A stretch of 64,000 nt of DNA from Symbiodinium natans. Its lineage: Eukaryota > Sar > Dinophyceae > Suessiales > Symbiodiniaceae. Location of the stretch: contig CAJNDS010001024.1 of NCBI GenBank assembly GCA_905221605.1, positions 459,501 to 523,500 on the forward strand. The letters are read 5' to 3'. The translations under genes were made by a program, and so were the position numbers. Shown piece by piece: positions 1 to 11,994 of the stretch. Every line of letters begins with the position of its first letter. Positions within the stretch are counted from its first letter, which is position 1. Under the pieces are notes generated by a model. It did no database searches and was not told the origin of the DNA. It saw nothing but the letters and a program-made list of their open reading frames with translations.

Positions 1-10
1 AAAAACACGC

Positions 11-3000
11 CTTCAGAAGAAAACGCTCGCGAGCGGGGCAAGTCTTAGCCTTGATGATGGTGGAGATCCTGAGAGGCGCAAGGAGCTGTTCCAGAAGGGA
101 CAGGCAGATGTTCAGACTGCGCTCTAGCTTTGCCCGTGATCTCCTCGCCGCACCCTCTCGTGCGCAGCTTGCGATGCCACAAGAAGAGCTGCAAGGTGCT
201 ACGATAATAAGGTTTAGAATGCAAGGTTCACCTAAAACGCGCCCTCTCAACCCTAACACGTGCCCGAGGCTTGGCAAGCCAAGGTTCTGATCGAAGACGG
301 CCTTCAAGGCCGTGTGATGTGGCCACTCCTGTGCCCAGCCCGCTGTAAAACCCAAAGCTGGCCGTCCCCAAACTAAAAAAAATCGAGACATCTTCCCCCT
401 AAACCCTAAAGACCCTCAGGACCCTAAAGATTCGGAAGACCCTAAGAAGACCCTAAAGACCCCAAAACCCTAAAGATTCCCTGAAGATTCCCTGAAGATT
501 CGGAAGAAGTGCCTTGTTGTCGGCCGTGGGGCCCAGAACTGTCAGCATGGCAGCGACCGACTCAAGGGCCTTCAGCGGCCCAACTCAGCGCAGTATGCCG
601 CCCGAAAAGAAACCCAAGAAGGGTTTGGGGTTTAGGGTTTACGGTTTAGGGTTTAGGGCTCAGGGTTTAGGGCTTTTTGTTGTCGGTTTAGGGTTCGGGG
701 TATCTTTGCACCCTTGCTGACCTCTCGGACACACTGCAGGGAAATGGCTAGGAGGAACTAGAATCCTCACGCTTCAAGCGGCATCTCTTCAGTTGACTTC
801 TACGCATCAACAGTCCTGCAGTGTAAGGGTTTAGGGTTCAGGGGTTTAGGAAACCCTTAGACCTTAGGGTTAGTTGGGGGAGCCTGGAGGTGTCAGCAGA
901 AGTGGAATGCCCTTAAGGCCCGACCAAGTTTCGGAGTTCGGGGTTTCGCGGCCTCGGGTTTAGGGTGTAGGGTTGAGGGTCGTGGTTGGGAGCAGGTGCT
1001 CTAGGCTTGGGGGGGGGGGGGGCCCTATCGAACATCCTTCTCCATCTACGCAGTGGCCTCTGGAGTAGGATTCGAAAGGAGCTCCTGGTGGGGTGCCACG
1101 TCTCGGCTCGTTCTCCCCCCACCCCTGATATGTTCTTTTTTTTTCGCGGCATCAGGAGTGCAAAGTTCGTTTTCAGCAGCATTCTCTGCAAACTCGCATT
1201 GACCCTTGAAGTTAGGATGGAGGAGCATCTGCCTGAAACCGAACGCCGTGGAACCCCCCTGCCCAGACGCGGCGTCCTCGAGGATGGCAATGCCGACCTT
1301 ACGGAGGGCGACCAAGGAATCTGGGGCTATTCCTAAACCAAAGAAACCCTTAACCCTCAACCCAAACCCCTTCTTTCGGGCATTCTGGGGATCATGAGTG
1401 CACACTCCCTCGAACTGTTTGGACAGGCGGCTCTGCTGGCCAGCATCCCACGCGAGAGCAGGCCACCCACGAGGCGGATGTTCCCCAGCATGCTTGTCTT
1501 ATAACGCACCTGGTGGTGGCACCATGCACGACATCGCGGAACTCCCCCAAACGAGGAACCCCTGAAACAAAGAGCCGCCGACTTGGGTCATGAGAGCAAG
1601 AGCCACAGAATGTGGATCAACCCTGCATTATTCTAGAAATGCCTACACACAGTTGGTGTCTGTATTTGTCATAGCTAGCGCCAGGGTTGTCGTTCCTAAC
1701 AGTAGCCAGTTATGGCCGCCCAGCTGCCTCGGCCGCCGTGCGTTCCTGGCATCAAAGTGTCTCAGGAAAGTCCCAACCAAAAGCATTTTGTCGTAGGAAA
1801 AATCGAGCTGCCCTTCGCCGAAGGCTACAACCCAAGATCTGATGCTGATGTTGCACCAGTCGAGGTCTGTAACTTCAAGACTGACTGCTGCAGTCCTCTG
1901 CCGGGAGAAGTTCCAGCCCCTCCGGCGGGGAGAGCAGGCGCTCAAATGACAACCTGGATCATAAGCCATTGTGATGGCCCAGGGAATGGATTTTGTCACA
2001 CAGCTTCAGCATGATCATCAGGTTGGGGTTTATCGGCGCCGTCCACAAGATTTGCTAGCGCCGGCATCCCGAAGGACGATGCGAGCAAGAGACTGGCACT
2101 CATCCAGCAGCAATCTCTTGAAGGTCATCTTGCGGCCGTCCACCTGACAAGCAGGCATCCAACATCCCGATGTTTGGGGCGAAGCCCGGCTCTTAAGCCT
2201 TGTAACTTGGAACCTGACAACGGATTCTCAGCTTGAGGAATGACCCGTGCCCTGGAGAAATGCAACGAAAACAACCTCGACTGCAGAAGAACCAATGGCA
2301 AGATCAAGATGACACCCCGCTGCTCCGACAACTGAGATGGGATAAGCTGCTCTTTCCAGTGGACATCAATGCGATGGCGACAAGGGTGGGCTCACACGAC
2401 AAGTTTTAGAACCGACGGCAAAACATCTGAATTTTGCAGCTGAGAAAGTCATCTACAGGCATGTTCTTGAAGGCTGCTCTTTGGACAATAATGAGCACTA
2501 GACCCTGAATCTAAGCTTCCCCATTGTTGGCTCAGCCTTGCCAGAGCAATCCTCGAAGGGGTGCGCGGTGAAGTGCTCGTGCAATAGCACGCAGAGGTCC
2601 TCAGCTCTGCATTATTCAAGCAACATTCCTCTCTGGCACAAGAGCCAACTCGGCGGGTCTCACAGAAAGCGCTACCGCTACGGTACAGGACATGACCTTG
2701 TGAGCCTTACAGCCAAATGCAGATCCAGTGTCGGCATACATGTCGATAAAGTGATGCTGTGTTGTGGCCTCAGCCCACACCGTCGACGTGGGTTGACTGT
2801 AGTACATCGGACCGAAACATGAACATTCACGTGCAACCCATACGGAGACGTGCGGAAGCCCGAGCCGTAGAATTTCAACGGCCTGCAACTGACCTGATCC
2901 TTGAAACAGACATTGAGATGCCACCATTCGCCACAAGTGACTTCTTGCGGGCCTCCACACCCTTTGCAAAGTCGACAGGAACTCCGGAGGTTGTCAAACC

Positions 3001-5242
3001 CTTGTCAAACCCTCTTCCGCCTTCTCAAAGACCTCGTGGATCAACACCTCCACATCGGTCGACGTACGTAGGCCGCCTGTAGCTGCGAGCCATGCCCTAC
3101 TTTGCCCTACTCCCTCCGCCCTTCGAACCTTCGACTCGCGTGAGGTGCAATCGGGTGAGACAAAGTCCCAGGCCTCTTGCAGTTCAACCAGGGATCTGTG
3201 CTGCCAAGGTACACTCCAGAAGTTGCTGCGAGAGGCTCGCAAACTTCTCAAGAGTGAGCTTGTTCCTTGGAAAGCACGAGCCGTGTGCAAAACACTACTA
3301 CCGTGTCTTGAAGCCGAAGAGCGCCTCCCTTCCGGCAAACAACCACCAAGCACACAGACCTAGGCAAGAATCAGCCTAGGCAGCCAAGACTCAAGATACA
3401 TTTGATGGTCCGCGCAACTTGCGAACAAGGGTCTTGGGACACCTCTCGTGGGATGCAGAACTAGGCCCCCTGTTCGGCGAAGCCCCTTGCTACATCCCTG
3501 CAACGCAGCTACCCGTCATCCACTCACATCTGCCCAAACCCTCACGCCCCCCCGCCGCCCCCTCCCCCCCTCCCACCTCCGATTGCTTTAGCTTGCGCTG
3601 CTGGGCAGCCCAGGAATTCTCAGAGACTTCCAGCTTGCCCTTTGAGGCCTCCGATGAAGTCAAACATGGGGAAGCCGACCAATTTTGAGCTACACGGATG
3701 GTCCCTTGCCTTGCTCTTGTCGGAGCCTTTGGCCTTCGGAGTCTTTGCTGCAGGCGCTGTCTCCTGCGGCGTGCTTCAAGAAAATTCAGCTCCATCCAGG
3801 TTTCGGGGAATGCCATCGGCACTTCCGCAATCCGTGCCTTGACGGCAGTGGGGGTCGCTTCAAAGATCTGCGTACGGTAGAGGATCACGGGCTCCTGCGG
3901 GGCTCACGTGTGCCGATGAAGCCGGGCGGTTTGCTGGGTCTGCTGGGTTTGCAGCTGGGTTTGCCGCTTTGTTGCGACTGGCGTACTTGCTTGACGGGAT
4001 TGACTCTTCCGTCTGAGTAAAGTTTGAGGACATATGAGGAGTGAGGGTACAGGAGGAGCCTCAAGAAATTACGCTAAACGCTGTGCAAATCTCACATCTG
4101 AATCACATGAAGATGATCCTCCTTTGACTTCAGCATGGTCTCGCGCCAGATCAACATCTGCCTTTGCTTGAGCCCGTCCATTCACGGCAAACGCTGGTTA
4201 CCAAATTTGACCGAGGCGTGAAACTGTATGACTGTAGCAGCCAACAACACCTACAGGAGCATAAGGGTCGAGTCTCTCCTCTGCTTCAGAAATTTCAGCC
4301 CTCCCAATTGACATGATGCCGAGCGTCTTCAGGCTGAACACGGTCGAAGGATCAGTATCCGCGTCTTCACTCAAAGGGCCAAGCTCCTCCTCTTCCTGGT
4401 GCGCGGGACATTTATGTCGAAGGTATGGTCCTGGTGCCTTCGACGAACCCCTGCCTTCAAGAGTGCGCAACTGGGGGGCCAGGGCGCATAAGTTGCGCAG
4501 CGAAGAACAGCATCACCCTCGCAGTGGTTGAGATCCCAGATCCGAGACCTAGTTGGGCCTTGCAAGCCTTGCTACCATCGAAATGAGCCATCCCCACACC
4601 CACATGCAGAAAGATCCGATACTCTATGCATAGGAATCATAGGAACATTCCTTGGGCAGGACTCCTGAACAGGCAACTACATACAACTACATCGGGGCAC
4701 ACTGCAGGTCTTTGGGTGGTCCTACGTTCAAGATCCATGCTATCCGGAGCTGGCAAGGCCCCCGCAGCACACGATGTCATGGCCCCAAAAACCAAACAAG
4801 TCGCATTTTGGGGGGAATGGGCGGCTCATCCCTCAATCGGGAAGTCCATGTTAGGGCTTCGAGGGTGAAGGGTCCGAGCGCGTCGGAGCCTTAGGGATCA
4901 CCCCCTTCCTTGGCTGAACTTCGAAGCCTTCTCAAAGGGTCTTCGCCAGGGCACGGGTTCCGAGGATGCCGAGCTGATGGAGTGCGCGGCCTCCGAAGTG
5001 GTGTCCTCATTTTTCAACCGCTGCGAAGTTCTCTACACATGAAGACTGGTGCAAAGGAGCAAGCCCAGATTCCACAAGGGTTCAGGCATGTGCCAAAGAG
5101 GACTGTAGGGCTAGGGCTCCTTAACCGAAACCTTCCATCCCTTCGCATGGAAGAGATGCACCTTCAGAAGGTCCACCGCTTCGTCAGCCGCGGAGGGCGA
5201 CGGCTCCTCCGCGGGTTCCGCATCCTGAGGAGAAGAGGCCAT
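11..5242 (-). CDS. EIF4G: eIF4G-type translation initiation factor (MIF4G domain), 3' end outside window
   Basis: Scaffold of the cap-binding complex; the MIF4G domain normally binds eIF4A. Exons in coding order: 5162-5242 (ATG at 5242), 4928-5020, [4396-4927 unresolved], 4325-4395, 4122-4161, 3876-4012, 3710-3773, 3577-3648, 3393-3442, 3213-3265, 3021-3076, 2733-2768, 2537-2599, 2094-2143, 1902-1953, 1432-1509, 1277-1297, 1058-1084, 513-569, 288-328, 11-68. Phases agree at the junctions from 4395 down. Diagnostic pieces in order: NSWAAQQRK; ILNKLTLEKF; VEVLIHEVFEKATTQHHF; IDMYADLCVLLHEHF; MTFKRLLLDECQLSFERLL; YKTSMLGNIRLVGGLL; ELLSNPTPEALESVAAMLTV; ISTIIKAKTCPARERFLLK. Of 15 donors from 3710 down, eight are GC, four GA, three GT. 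An extra acidic exon may lie in the 1510-1901 intron. Family call is strong; the first two exons (acidic, Ser-rich) belong to this gene by position only. Confidence 0.87.
395..700. repeat. Degenerate telomere-type repeats in both orientations
   Basis: CCCTAAA-like units at about 395-480 and TTTAGGG-like units at about 620-690, mixed with unrelated sequence; both fall in introns around exon 513-569 of the eIF4G-like gene. Confidence 0.8.
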
Positions 5243-6547
5243 GGAAGCTGCTTTCCAGGGGCTGCTACCAAACATAGCAGATGATACCTAGCCCCACAAA
5301 AACTACATGGAGGGAGGGTCAGGCGAGGCCCTCTTTAAGACAAGTTTTCCAGCCCCGGGGTTTTGGGCGGAAGAGGGGGAGGGTTACCGGGTGCAACATC
5401 AACATATAATCAAAGTCTCTTGCCAAACATGTCCCGGCCCGCGCTTGGGGCTCAAGCCTCCTTGTCCCTTTCAGGGTGGCAGACCACATACGAAGACCAT
5501 CTGAACCGTCTTCTGCCCACATGGTCACAGGGGCCAGCCAACAACATGGAACATGAGTGATCACTCTTGCGGACCAAAGTGGGCCCCATAACCCAAACCA
5601 ACCTGGCCAGCATCATGGGATCGTGCTCTGGGCTTAGGGATCAGATGTTCCACCGCCAAGCTGATCCGATTGCACCACGATGCAAAAACGAGGATCTGGT
5701 TGGGATTAGGGCTTGCGCGAGCCAGGCGGCGAGGATTCTGTGATGCTTAATTTTGGCTTCTCGCATAGCTTCGCCCAGCTAGGCAAACCGAACAGGTCCC
5801 TGAGATATCTTGAAACCTGGACACATCTTCGGAGTCCTCGGAGCTCTCAGCATCGCTGGAGGTCTCAAGTGCAGCCGGGACCTTCTTCTCCGACCTCAGT
5901 CGGTTCACATCTCCAGTTCACCTCTCGCAAGCCAAGATTCCCAATGCCTCACTGGGCCAGGCGACATAGGCTTTGCTACAATCTCCGCGTCGGAGTCCTC
6001 ATCAGGCGACTCAGTCAGGGTGCAGAAGGGGGTTTCAAGGCTTCGGACTCAGGAGTTTAGAGAGTGAATCATCCAGCGAAGGTCCTCACTGTTGAGGGTT
6101 GTCGCCGCCCAGCTGAGCTTTGGGGTTAGGGCTTTTACATCCACACTCGGCCTTCACTTACCATTCCGAGCAGCTGCAAGCTTGTGCTACTTCTAAAAAG
6201 TTCGTTTGGAACCAGAACCAGGGTTCAAGACATCAGCTGTAAACACTTGGCACAACAGGCGATTGTCAAGGACTCCCTCAGCTGTCAACCATCTTCCCAG
6301 CCCGTACGTGCTTACGGGCAAAAGCTGCCAAACGCGTTTCACCTATTGTCAGATTCGTGAGATCCAAACCGGCACCCCTGGACAGCGAACCGGTGTCCGA
6401 GTCGGACAGGTCGGAAAAGTCGTCGAGGTTAATGGCGGCCTTCGATTCCAGCTGAGGACGTGGCTAGGGTGCGACGGCCCGCATGCATGAAGCAACTGAC
6501 CACCTAAAAAGGACTCTATGTCAATGTAAAATAATCTGGACTATATG
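5243..6547. other. Intergenic stretch between the eIF4G-like and cNMP/prion-like genes
   Basis: I see no convincing exon on either strand in these 1.3 kb. Short plus-strand ORFs (for example 5713-6060) lack recognisable motifs. Degenerate TTAGGG-like words occur near 5630 and 6125. The right end carries the 27-bp tandem repeat listed separately. Confidence 0.4.
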
Positions 6548-6578
6548 TCAATGTTGAATAATCTGGACTACATACCGA
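6511..6578. repeat. Imperfect tandem repeat, 27-bp unit, about 2.5 copies
   Basis: Copies at 6511-6537 and 6538-6564 begin GGACT and share TATGTCAATGT and AATAATCT; a third partial copy starts at 6565. The last codons and stop of the cNMP/prion-like gene fall inside the repeat, so the true coding end may be slightly upstream. Confidence 0.8.
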
Positions 6579-9500
6579 ACAATTAGCCGCGGGACTGCCC
6601 GTGGGTTGCGGGCCCGGCCATTGCAGGTGTTCTTGGAGTAGTTGCCGTAGTTGCCGTTGGCGTAATGACCGGTCCCATATTGGCCCTGGCTGTAGCTGTT
6701 GCCAGTGTAGGCAGCATTGCCATAAGCACCATTCTGGTAGCAGTCGTAGGAGTACCCCGCGTTCGCGTAGTAGCTGCTCATGCCGCCTTGCTGCATTTGC
6801 TCCTGGCCAGGATATTGATACGTGGCGGAGGAGGAGTAATACTGATTCTGCATGAACTGCGCTGGAGCAGGCCCGTTGGGCTGGAACTCCGGCGCGAAGG
6901 AAGAGAGCGTAGATGGATTCGCAAACATGTCCGGAAGTTTCTTGGAGAGGCAAAGATCAGGCGCAGGAGACTGTTTGCACAGTTCGAGCGCCTTGCTACA
7001 GATATGTATCGGAATTTGGGGTGACAATGGTATGTCCAAGCCAAATGCTGCGGCGTGTTGATGAAGCATATCCTGCCATATCCTGCCTGACCTACTTCGA
7101 ACCGAACCGTCAGAAAGGATGCTCTTCTATCTCTCTTGCTGATACCATTGGTCCCTAGTTTCCAATTTTTAACATACCACGCAAGGCTGAGTGTGAAGCC
7201 ACAAATTGACAAAGGCGCGGAGTAGTGCACGTAAGAAACTTCTAGGTCATGAAGCCTCCACCAGATGCGAGCATACACGAGGCAGGCGAAACGACCCTCT
7301 GCTTGCAGGAGTGGTTGCAGGCGGATCCGGTGCATCAGCTCCTGCTGCATCTTGCCTCAAACACTGAAGGCTATGTCGAGAAACTGCAGGCATAGGCCCG
7401 GCAATGTGGAGATGTTCACAATCCGGAACAAGGAACTTCCGCCAAAAGGGGAGCAATTTTGAACACACTGAGGGTGGCCCTGAAGCAGAAACAACGACAG
7501 TGGGTGAGCCGATGCAGCAAGGGTGCCAGCCACAATGGACGAGAACGTGGACTTCCTGCAGGCGGCGCAAGAGCTGCGATGACACAACGCCAAAACAACT
7601 GCGCGGCAAACCCTGATCGAAAGCATGGCTGATTGAAAAGCCTACCTGCCCTCGAAATGAGCAAAAAGGACATGAGCTGCAACCCTGACATACCTTTTTG
7701 GTCTAAGCAGTGATGCTGCCGAAGCACTCGATGGACCATAGCTCCGCTTCCGGAGAGGAGACCTTGCCCCGCGCTCCAGGGAAACATGGGAGGATTTGGG
7801 GGAGGATTTGGGGGAGAATTTGGGGGAGGATTTGGGGGAGGATTAGGGGCGGGACGGGGGGGGAAGCAAGGGAAGCGATCGGGTCTGGGGTAGAGCCGCT
7901 TTCAGGGAAGGGGCATCTCACGTCCTGCTGGAGTTTTTCTGAGCCGCTGGCTTGGAGAGTGGACTCTTACTGCACACTTGAAACACAAGCCGGTATCTAA
8001 GCTTTAGTTTAGGGTTTCGGGGTAAAGCCCAAGCCCCTGAGATTCTGCTGCAACCTGGCGTCTTGGATCCACGGCTAAGACACACTCAGTGCCCCAGGGG
8101 GCTTTCAATGAACATTCTTCAACAGCGTTTGTCAGCTGCGGGCTCAAGTACCGCATGCAACGGTATCTTACTGATTGGCGAACACAGGCGCACCCAACAA
8201 AGGAGACCCGGATGTACCTTTAAACAAAGCCCTAAAGAAAGGCCTCCACGGTAGCTGTGCGGGGCTCGTCGAAAAGCAGAGCACGCTCACCAAAGTAGGA
8301 GTTCTTCGTCATGGTGCCTCAGTGTTCGGGTTTCAGTCTGCCCGCAGTCTTGCAAGGCTTGACGTCTTACCCTTTGGTTTAAGCACCTTTCCTTATGCCG
8401 CACCTACCTATCGTGACGAAGCCGACTCGCATTCACTCGCACCCGGGAAGGTTTCTACTGCGTACCTCAAACCGCAGACTGCAGTCTCGTTCAACTTCTT
8501 CAAACTCATAGCAACCGTTACTGGAATGTCGGCCCCGCCAGCACGATCTGTTACCTCTCAAATCTACACAAAGTCAAGGAACGGATGAACTTCCCATCGA
8601 TCTCCACATTGACATCTCCGCTGGCAATGACGAAGAAGGAGGCACCAACTTCACCCTGCTTGATGACGTGAGCACCTGGGGTCAAGTTGGACTACATGTT
8701 CGTCGACTCCCTTCAAAGAGTTCGCACAGGACTCAAAAAAAGGCCGCACAACCCGCACGTGCTGACGACTGTCAGACTTAGCCGGGGACCTTTGCGGTAG
8801 CGCTGCAGCACGAACGACTGAACCAGCCTTAGTAGCTTCAGAAACGGAATTTACTATCAACAGCCTCGTGCCAAGCAGCATTGCGTGTTTTTTTAAAGGC
8901 ACATGGGAAGTTGCACATGTATGACGCCCTGCAATGATGGAAACGCTTGTCACACGATCTTCACTGATCCACCTGGGCACGTGATCTGGCAAGAAATCAA
9001 CAATCTGACACCCAGGTGACTTGTTGATCTGCTCGCTCGAGAGGTGGCGGAAGATGTGCACCTTGACAAGCCATGAACTGCTTTAGCGGGCCTGCTGAAC
9101 TGTGCGGGTCGACTCGGGCAGGGCACTTCATGCATGGGGTTTGAGATGGCTCTAAAAGCCTTCTTGGGGCACAAGGAATCGGCGCCATGCCGGGGTCTGG
9201 TCAGCCCTTCAATTCAAAGAAATCTGTCCTATCCTTCTTGCAACCACTGCTTCTCCACACCCTACTGCTCCCGCACCCGGCGCCTTCTTGGCGACGATCA
9301 GCTTCCGAGTGAGATCCGAAGCCTGGACAGCACTTGCCCGTCGATTCTTCAATTGTGGATCTCTTGCTTGCACTCATTGGCACCGGCCATGACAAAGATC
9401 ATAGTAGCTGCAACGGCTTTGATGTCGTTGAGCTGAGTGTGCCAAGTGGTCCACACATGCACGTGCAACGACAAGTTTGGCGCGTGGGTCGCCTTCTTAG

Positions 9501-9629
9501 AAATCCCTCTGAAGACGTGTCACACGAGCATTGGCGACGTGTTGACATCAGATGCTGGACCTCCTCAGCATTGCCGATTGCCGCCAGACCAAGCTCCTTC
9601 AGCGCGCCCAAGAGACCTTCCTGGCCGAG
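6548..9629 (-). CDS. Cyclic-nucleotide-binding domain protein with Tyr/Gly/Asn/Gln-rich tail
   Basis: Exons in coding order: 9561-9629, 9376-9432, 9284-9322, 8956-9061, 8583-8675, 8244-8317, 7728-7762, 7398-7435, 7303-7355, 6548-6940. Phases match at every junction; donors are GT, GA, GC, GT, GT, GC, GT, GC, GC. The cNMP fold is clear: entry helix IFRHLSSEQINK, then AHVIKQGEVGASFFVIASGD, phosphate-binding cassette YFGERALLFDEPRTATVE, then ELWSIDSLFRIV and exit helix MQQELMHRIRLQ. The cassette has the G-E and R residues that contact cyclic nucleotide. The last exon encodes about 130 residues dominated by Tyr, Gly, Asn, Gln and Ser, like low-complexity tails of RNA-binding proteins. No kinase motifs follow. 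The true N-terminus is unknown; the first three exons and the link from the cNMP exit helix to the tail exon are supported by phase only, so the tail could belong to a separate gene. A Gly-rich minisatellite occupies the 7763-8243 intron. Confidence 0.78.
6600..6880 (-). other. Prion-like low-complexity segment (Y/G/N/Q-rich)
   Basis: Within the last exon of the cNMP gene, repeated short motifs such as YYSSSATYQY, GQEQMQQGG, SYYANAGYSYD and QYGTGHYANGNYGNY alternate. Charged residues are nearly absent. This composition is typical of domains that drive phase separation in RNA-binding proteins; the function here is inferred from composition only. Confidence 0.7.
7788..7850. repeat. G-rich minisatellite, GGAGGATTTGGG-like unit, five copies
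   Basis: Five near-identical 12-bp units with single-base changes; lies inside the intron between exons 8244-8317 and 7728-7762 of the cNMP gene. The plus strand is G-rich and could fold into G-quadruplexes. Confidence 0.85.
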
Positions 9630-11478
9630 CTGACAGCTGACATCAGCTGACTCCGAGGGATTTTGGGAGCTGTGTGCTGGGCTTGCGCGCTTTGGGGGCA
9701 TGCCTCAGGGCTCTCCGAGTGTGGGGCTAGGCACAAGATTTGGGGCCCTGATTCAAAGCTTTTCTCATACTTCCCCATATCTGAGCCTTGGTCAGGTAGC
9801 CGACGCGTGCGCCATTCCTCAGAGCTGCCAAGAGCTCGCTCCAGGCCCAAAGTCAAAGCAACACTTGACTCAGTAGCAAAAAAACACACTCTCCGAGGGG
9901 AGGGGGGGGAGGAACCTGGTACATGCCCTATAAACCCGAAATATATTAAAGAATTCTTTCAAGCGTTTTTCGCCGGAGAAGCGTAGCTTTTGGAACCTAA
10001 AAACCTTGCTAATTCTTAAGCTTTTGGGTCATAGAGTTTATACTTAGAGAAGGGACATGCGCGGGGAGATAGAGAAGATATGGGAATAAAAAGAGTCCTG
10101 AGACGCGCTGGCGATGTTTACAAGGAGCCCATCAGCCTGCCGACAAGATGCGCTCCAGCCACGAAGCTCCTGTGGGCCACTGCTGGTCAAGTCTGTCATG
10201 TCAGAACACGTCGGAATGCAGCATCCCAAAGTTGCGCCCCATGCTACCGCAAAAACGTACCACGAAGACGAAAGCAGGTCCTGATCTCCGACTTGGCCTG
10301 GCAGAGGACGATATGTTACACTGGGGTGATGCTGTAGCGGCTTTTTCGGAAAGACTGCCTCAGCCTCTGAGATAAACAGTTCAGGTGTGTTTCCTCTCCA
10401 TCCCGATCTCGGGCAAGCCCGTGTTGTTATGATTCATTCCAGCAGTTCAAAACTCTTACAAATACGGATTCGGGCCAGGCAAATAGGTTCGAAGTGTTCA
10501 AACAGTGCTCATGACAGGCATCCCCCGGATGCCGAAGGTCCCCGTCCGTTGCACCTCTGAGGCAGCGTTGCTCTCAAGCAGCCCGCCGTCCTCACGAAAA
10601 GAACAAGCAAGTCGGGGTCAGGGCGCAGCTTTGGGCCACCTAGCACCACAGATCTGAGATCCATCAGATGCTAGCAACCATGGCCTCAAGCCACTGAGCA
10701 CGCTCCAACGTCACCTCCGGAACAGGGTGAGTGTTGCTGCTCCTCTGCTTCAGCTGCATGCACCTCTCTCCCGCCCCCTCGTCTACCAACCCTGAAGCCC
10801 AGACTCCGCATCTCCAAAACAATTCCAAACAGTTGAGTGCAGGTTCTTTTGTCCGCAATCCGCAAAGAGCACAATCGACTCTCTGGAAGCAGATCTTGTA
10901 AACAGGGGTAACAAGGCCAAATAGACCCACCCCCCAAGGAAGCACTGTAAAGCGGGCCAGGCATCCGGGCTCTCCGCACGAACCCCCTTGTTAGCTGCTA
11001 GCTGCACCGGCACCACAGCCATTCCAGTCGGCAGCAGGCAGCGGGCTCATGATGATAACATCATTCTCGGAGCTGATCGCATGCTTTGCACCTCTCTCCC
11101 ATGTCAGTCACAGTCCATGACAAAGTTCCAGGATTCAGCAAAGACTGCGTTGGGATGCCCAACAATGTCATGCTTCGATCTGCACTCTGGCACTCAGCGT
11201 CCAGGGCTTGCTGAGTGTCGTGGCCGATGGTCAATGCTCGGAGCTGCACCCAGGCAAGTGAAAGCAGGCGCTTGTCGCAGAGGCATTTCCGATGGTCACC
11301 TGACATCTCACCGCCATCCAGGAGGAGCTACTTGCAGACCAACGCTCGGGTCCTCCAAGGGCTGTGCGGTATCAGGACATGAGTTGCACAAATCTGCCGA
11401 TATGGAACGCTTGTTTTAGCTGTGACAAAACTGTTGTCGTATATACAACTATGTAGCCATAGAAGTACACAGCATCTG

Positions 11479-11513
<35 letters not shown>

Positions 11514-11994
11514 ACATGTATGTGTGTGTATGTGTATATGCACAGATCTCAAGCCGCAAATAACCTCGCCGGAGCCTCGCCCCAGATTTTCTTGCCACCG
11601 GCACTGCCATTCGAGGTTGGTCCGGGGTGAGCAAGTGTGAATATATATATATATATACACACATATTGTATATATATATATGTGTGTATATATATATACA
11701 ACTAACCGAAACCAGCTCCGTATAGCAACAACTGCTCCTCCACCAGGTGTTGTAGATCTGCTGGAGCTCCGGCTGCGGGTTGGGGCACTGGCTCCTCAGC
11801 GGCCGCGAAGGCTGAGAGGTTCTTCTGGTGAGGGTTTCGGGCCTCGACTTACCCGGGTTAAGGGATTCATGAAAGCCCCGGGATTTATCAACCGAATCTA
11901 CGGTTCAGAGTGCTAGGGTTTGGCTCAAAGGTCGAGGCTCAGTCCTTAATTGTTTGGGAGACTGTTGATGTTGGGGTCTTAAGTGCTAATGGGC
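9630..11994. other. Region between cNMP gene and GT8 gene, no assigned gene
   Basis: Contains TA microsatellites and several minus-strand segments with exon-like codon use, such as one around 10700-10730 (VTLERAQWLEAM) and one around 11110-11290 (DTQQALDAECQSADRSM). I could not tie these to a family or to each other. They may be 5' exons of the cNMP gene at 6548-9629. Confidence 0.3.
11481..11702. repeat. Two TA/TG microsatellite tracts
   Basis: Alternating TA runs at about 11482-11530 (with TACATG/TGTG variants) and 11640-11702, separated by about 110 bp of ordinary sequence. Located downstream of the GT8 gene 3' end. Confidence 0.9.

Noticed and set aside
6665-7024. 119-codon plus-strand ORF rich in Val/Ala/Leu, transporter-like
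   Set aside because: Antisense shadow of the Tyr/Gly/Asn/Gln-rich exon on the minus strand.
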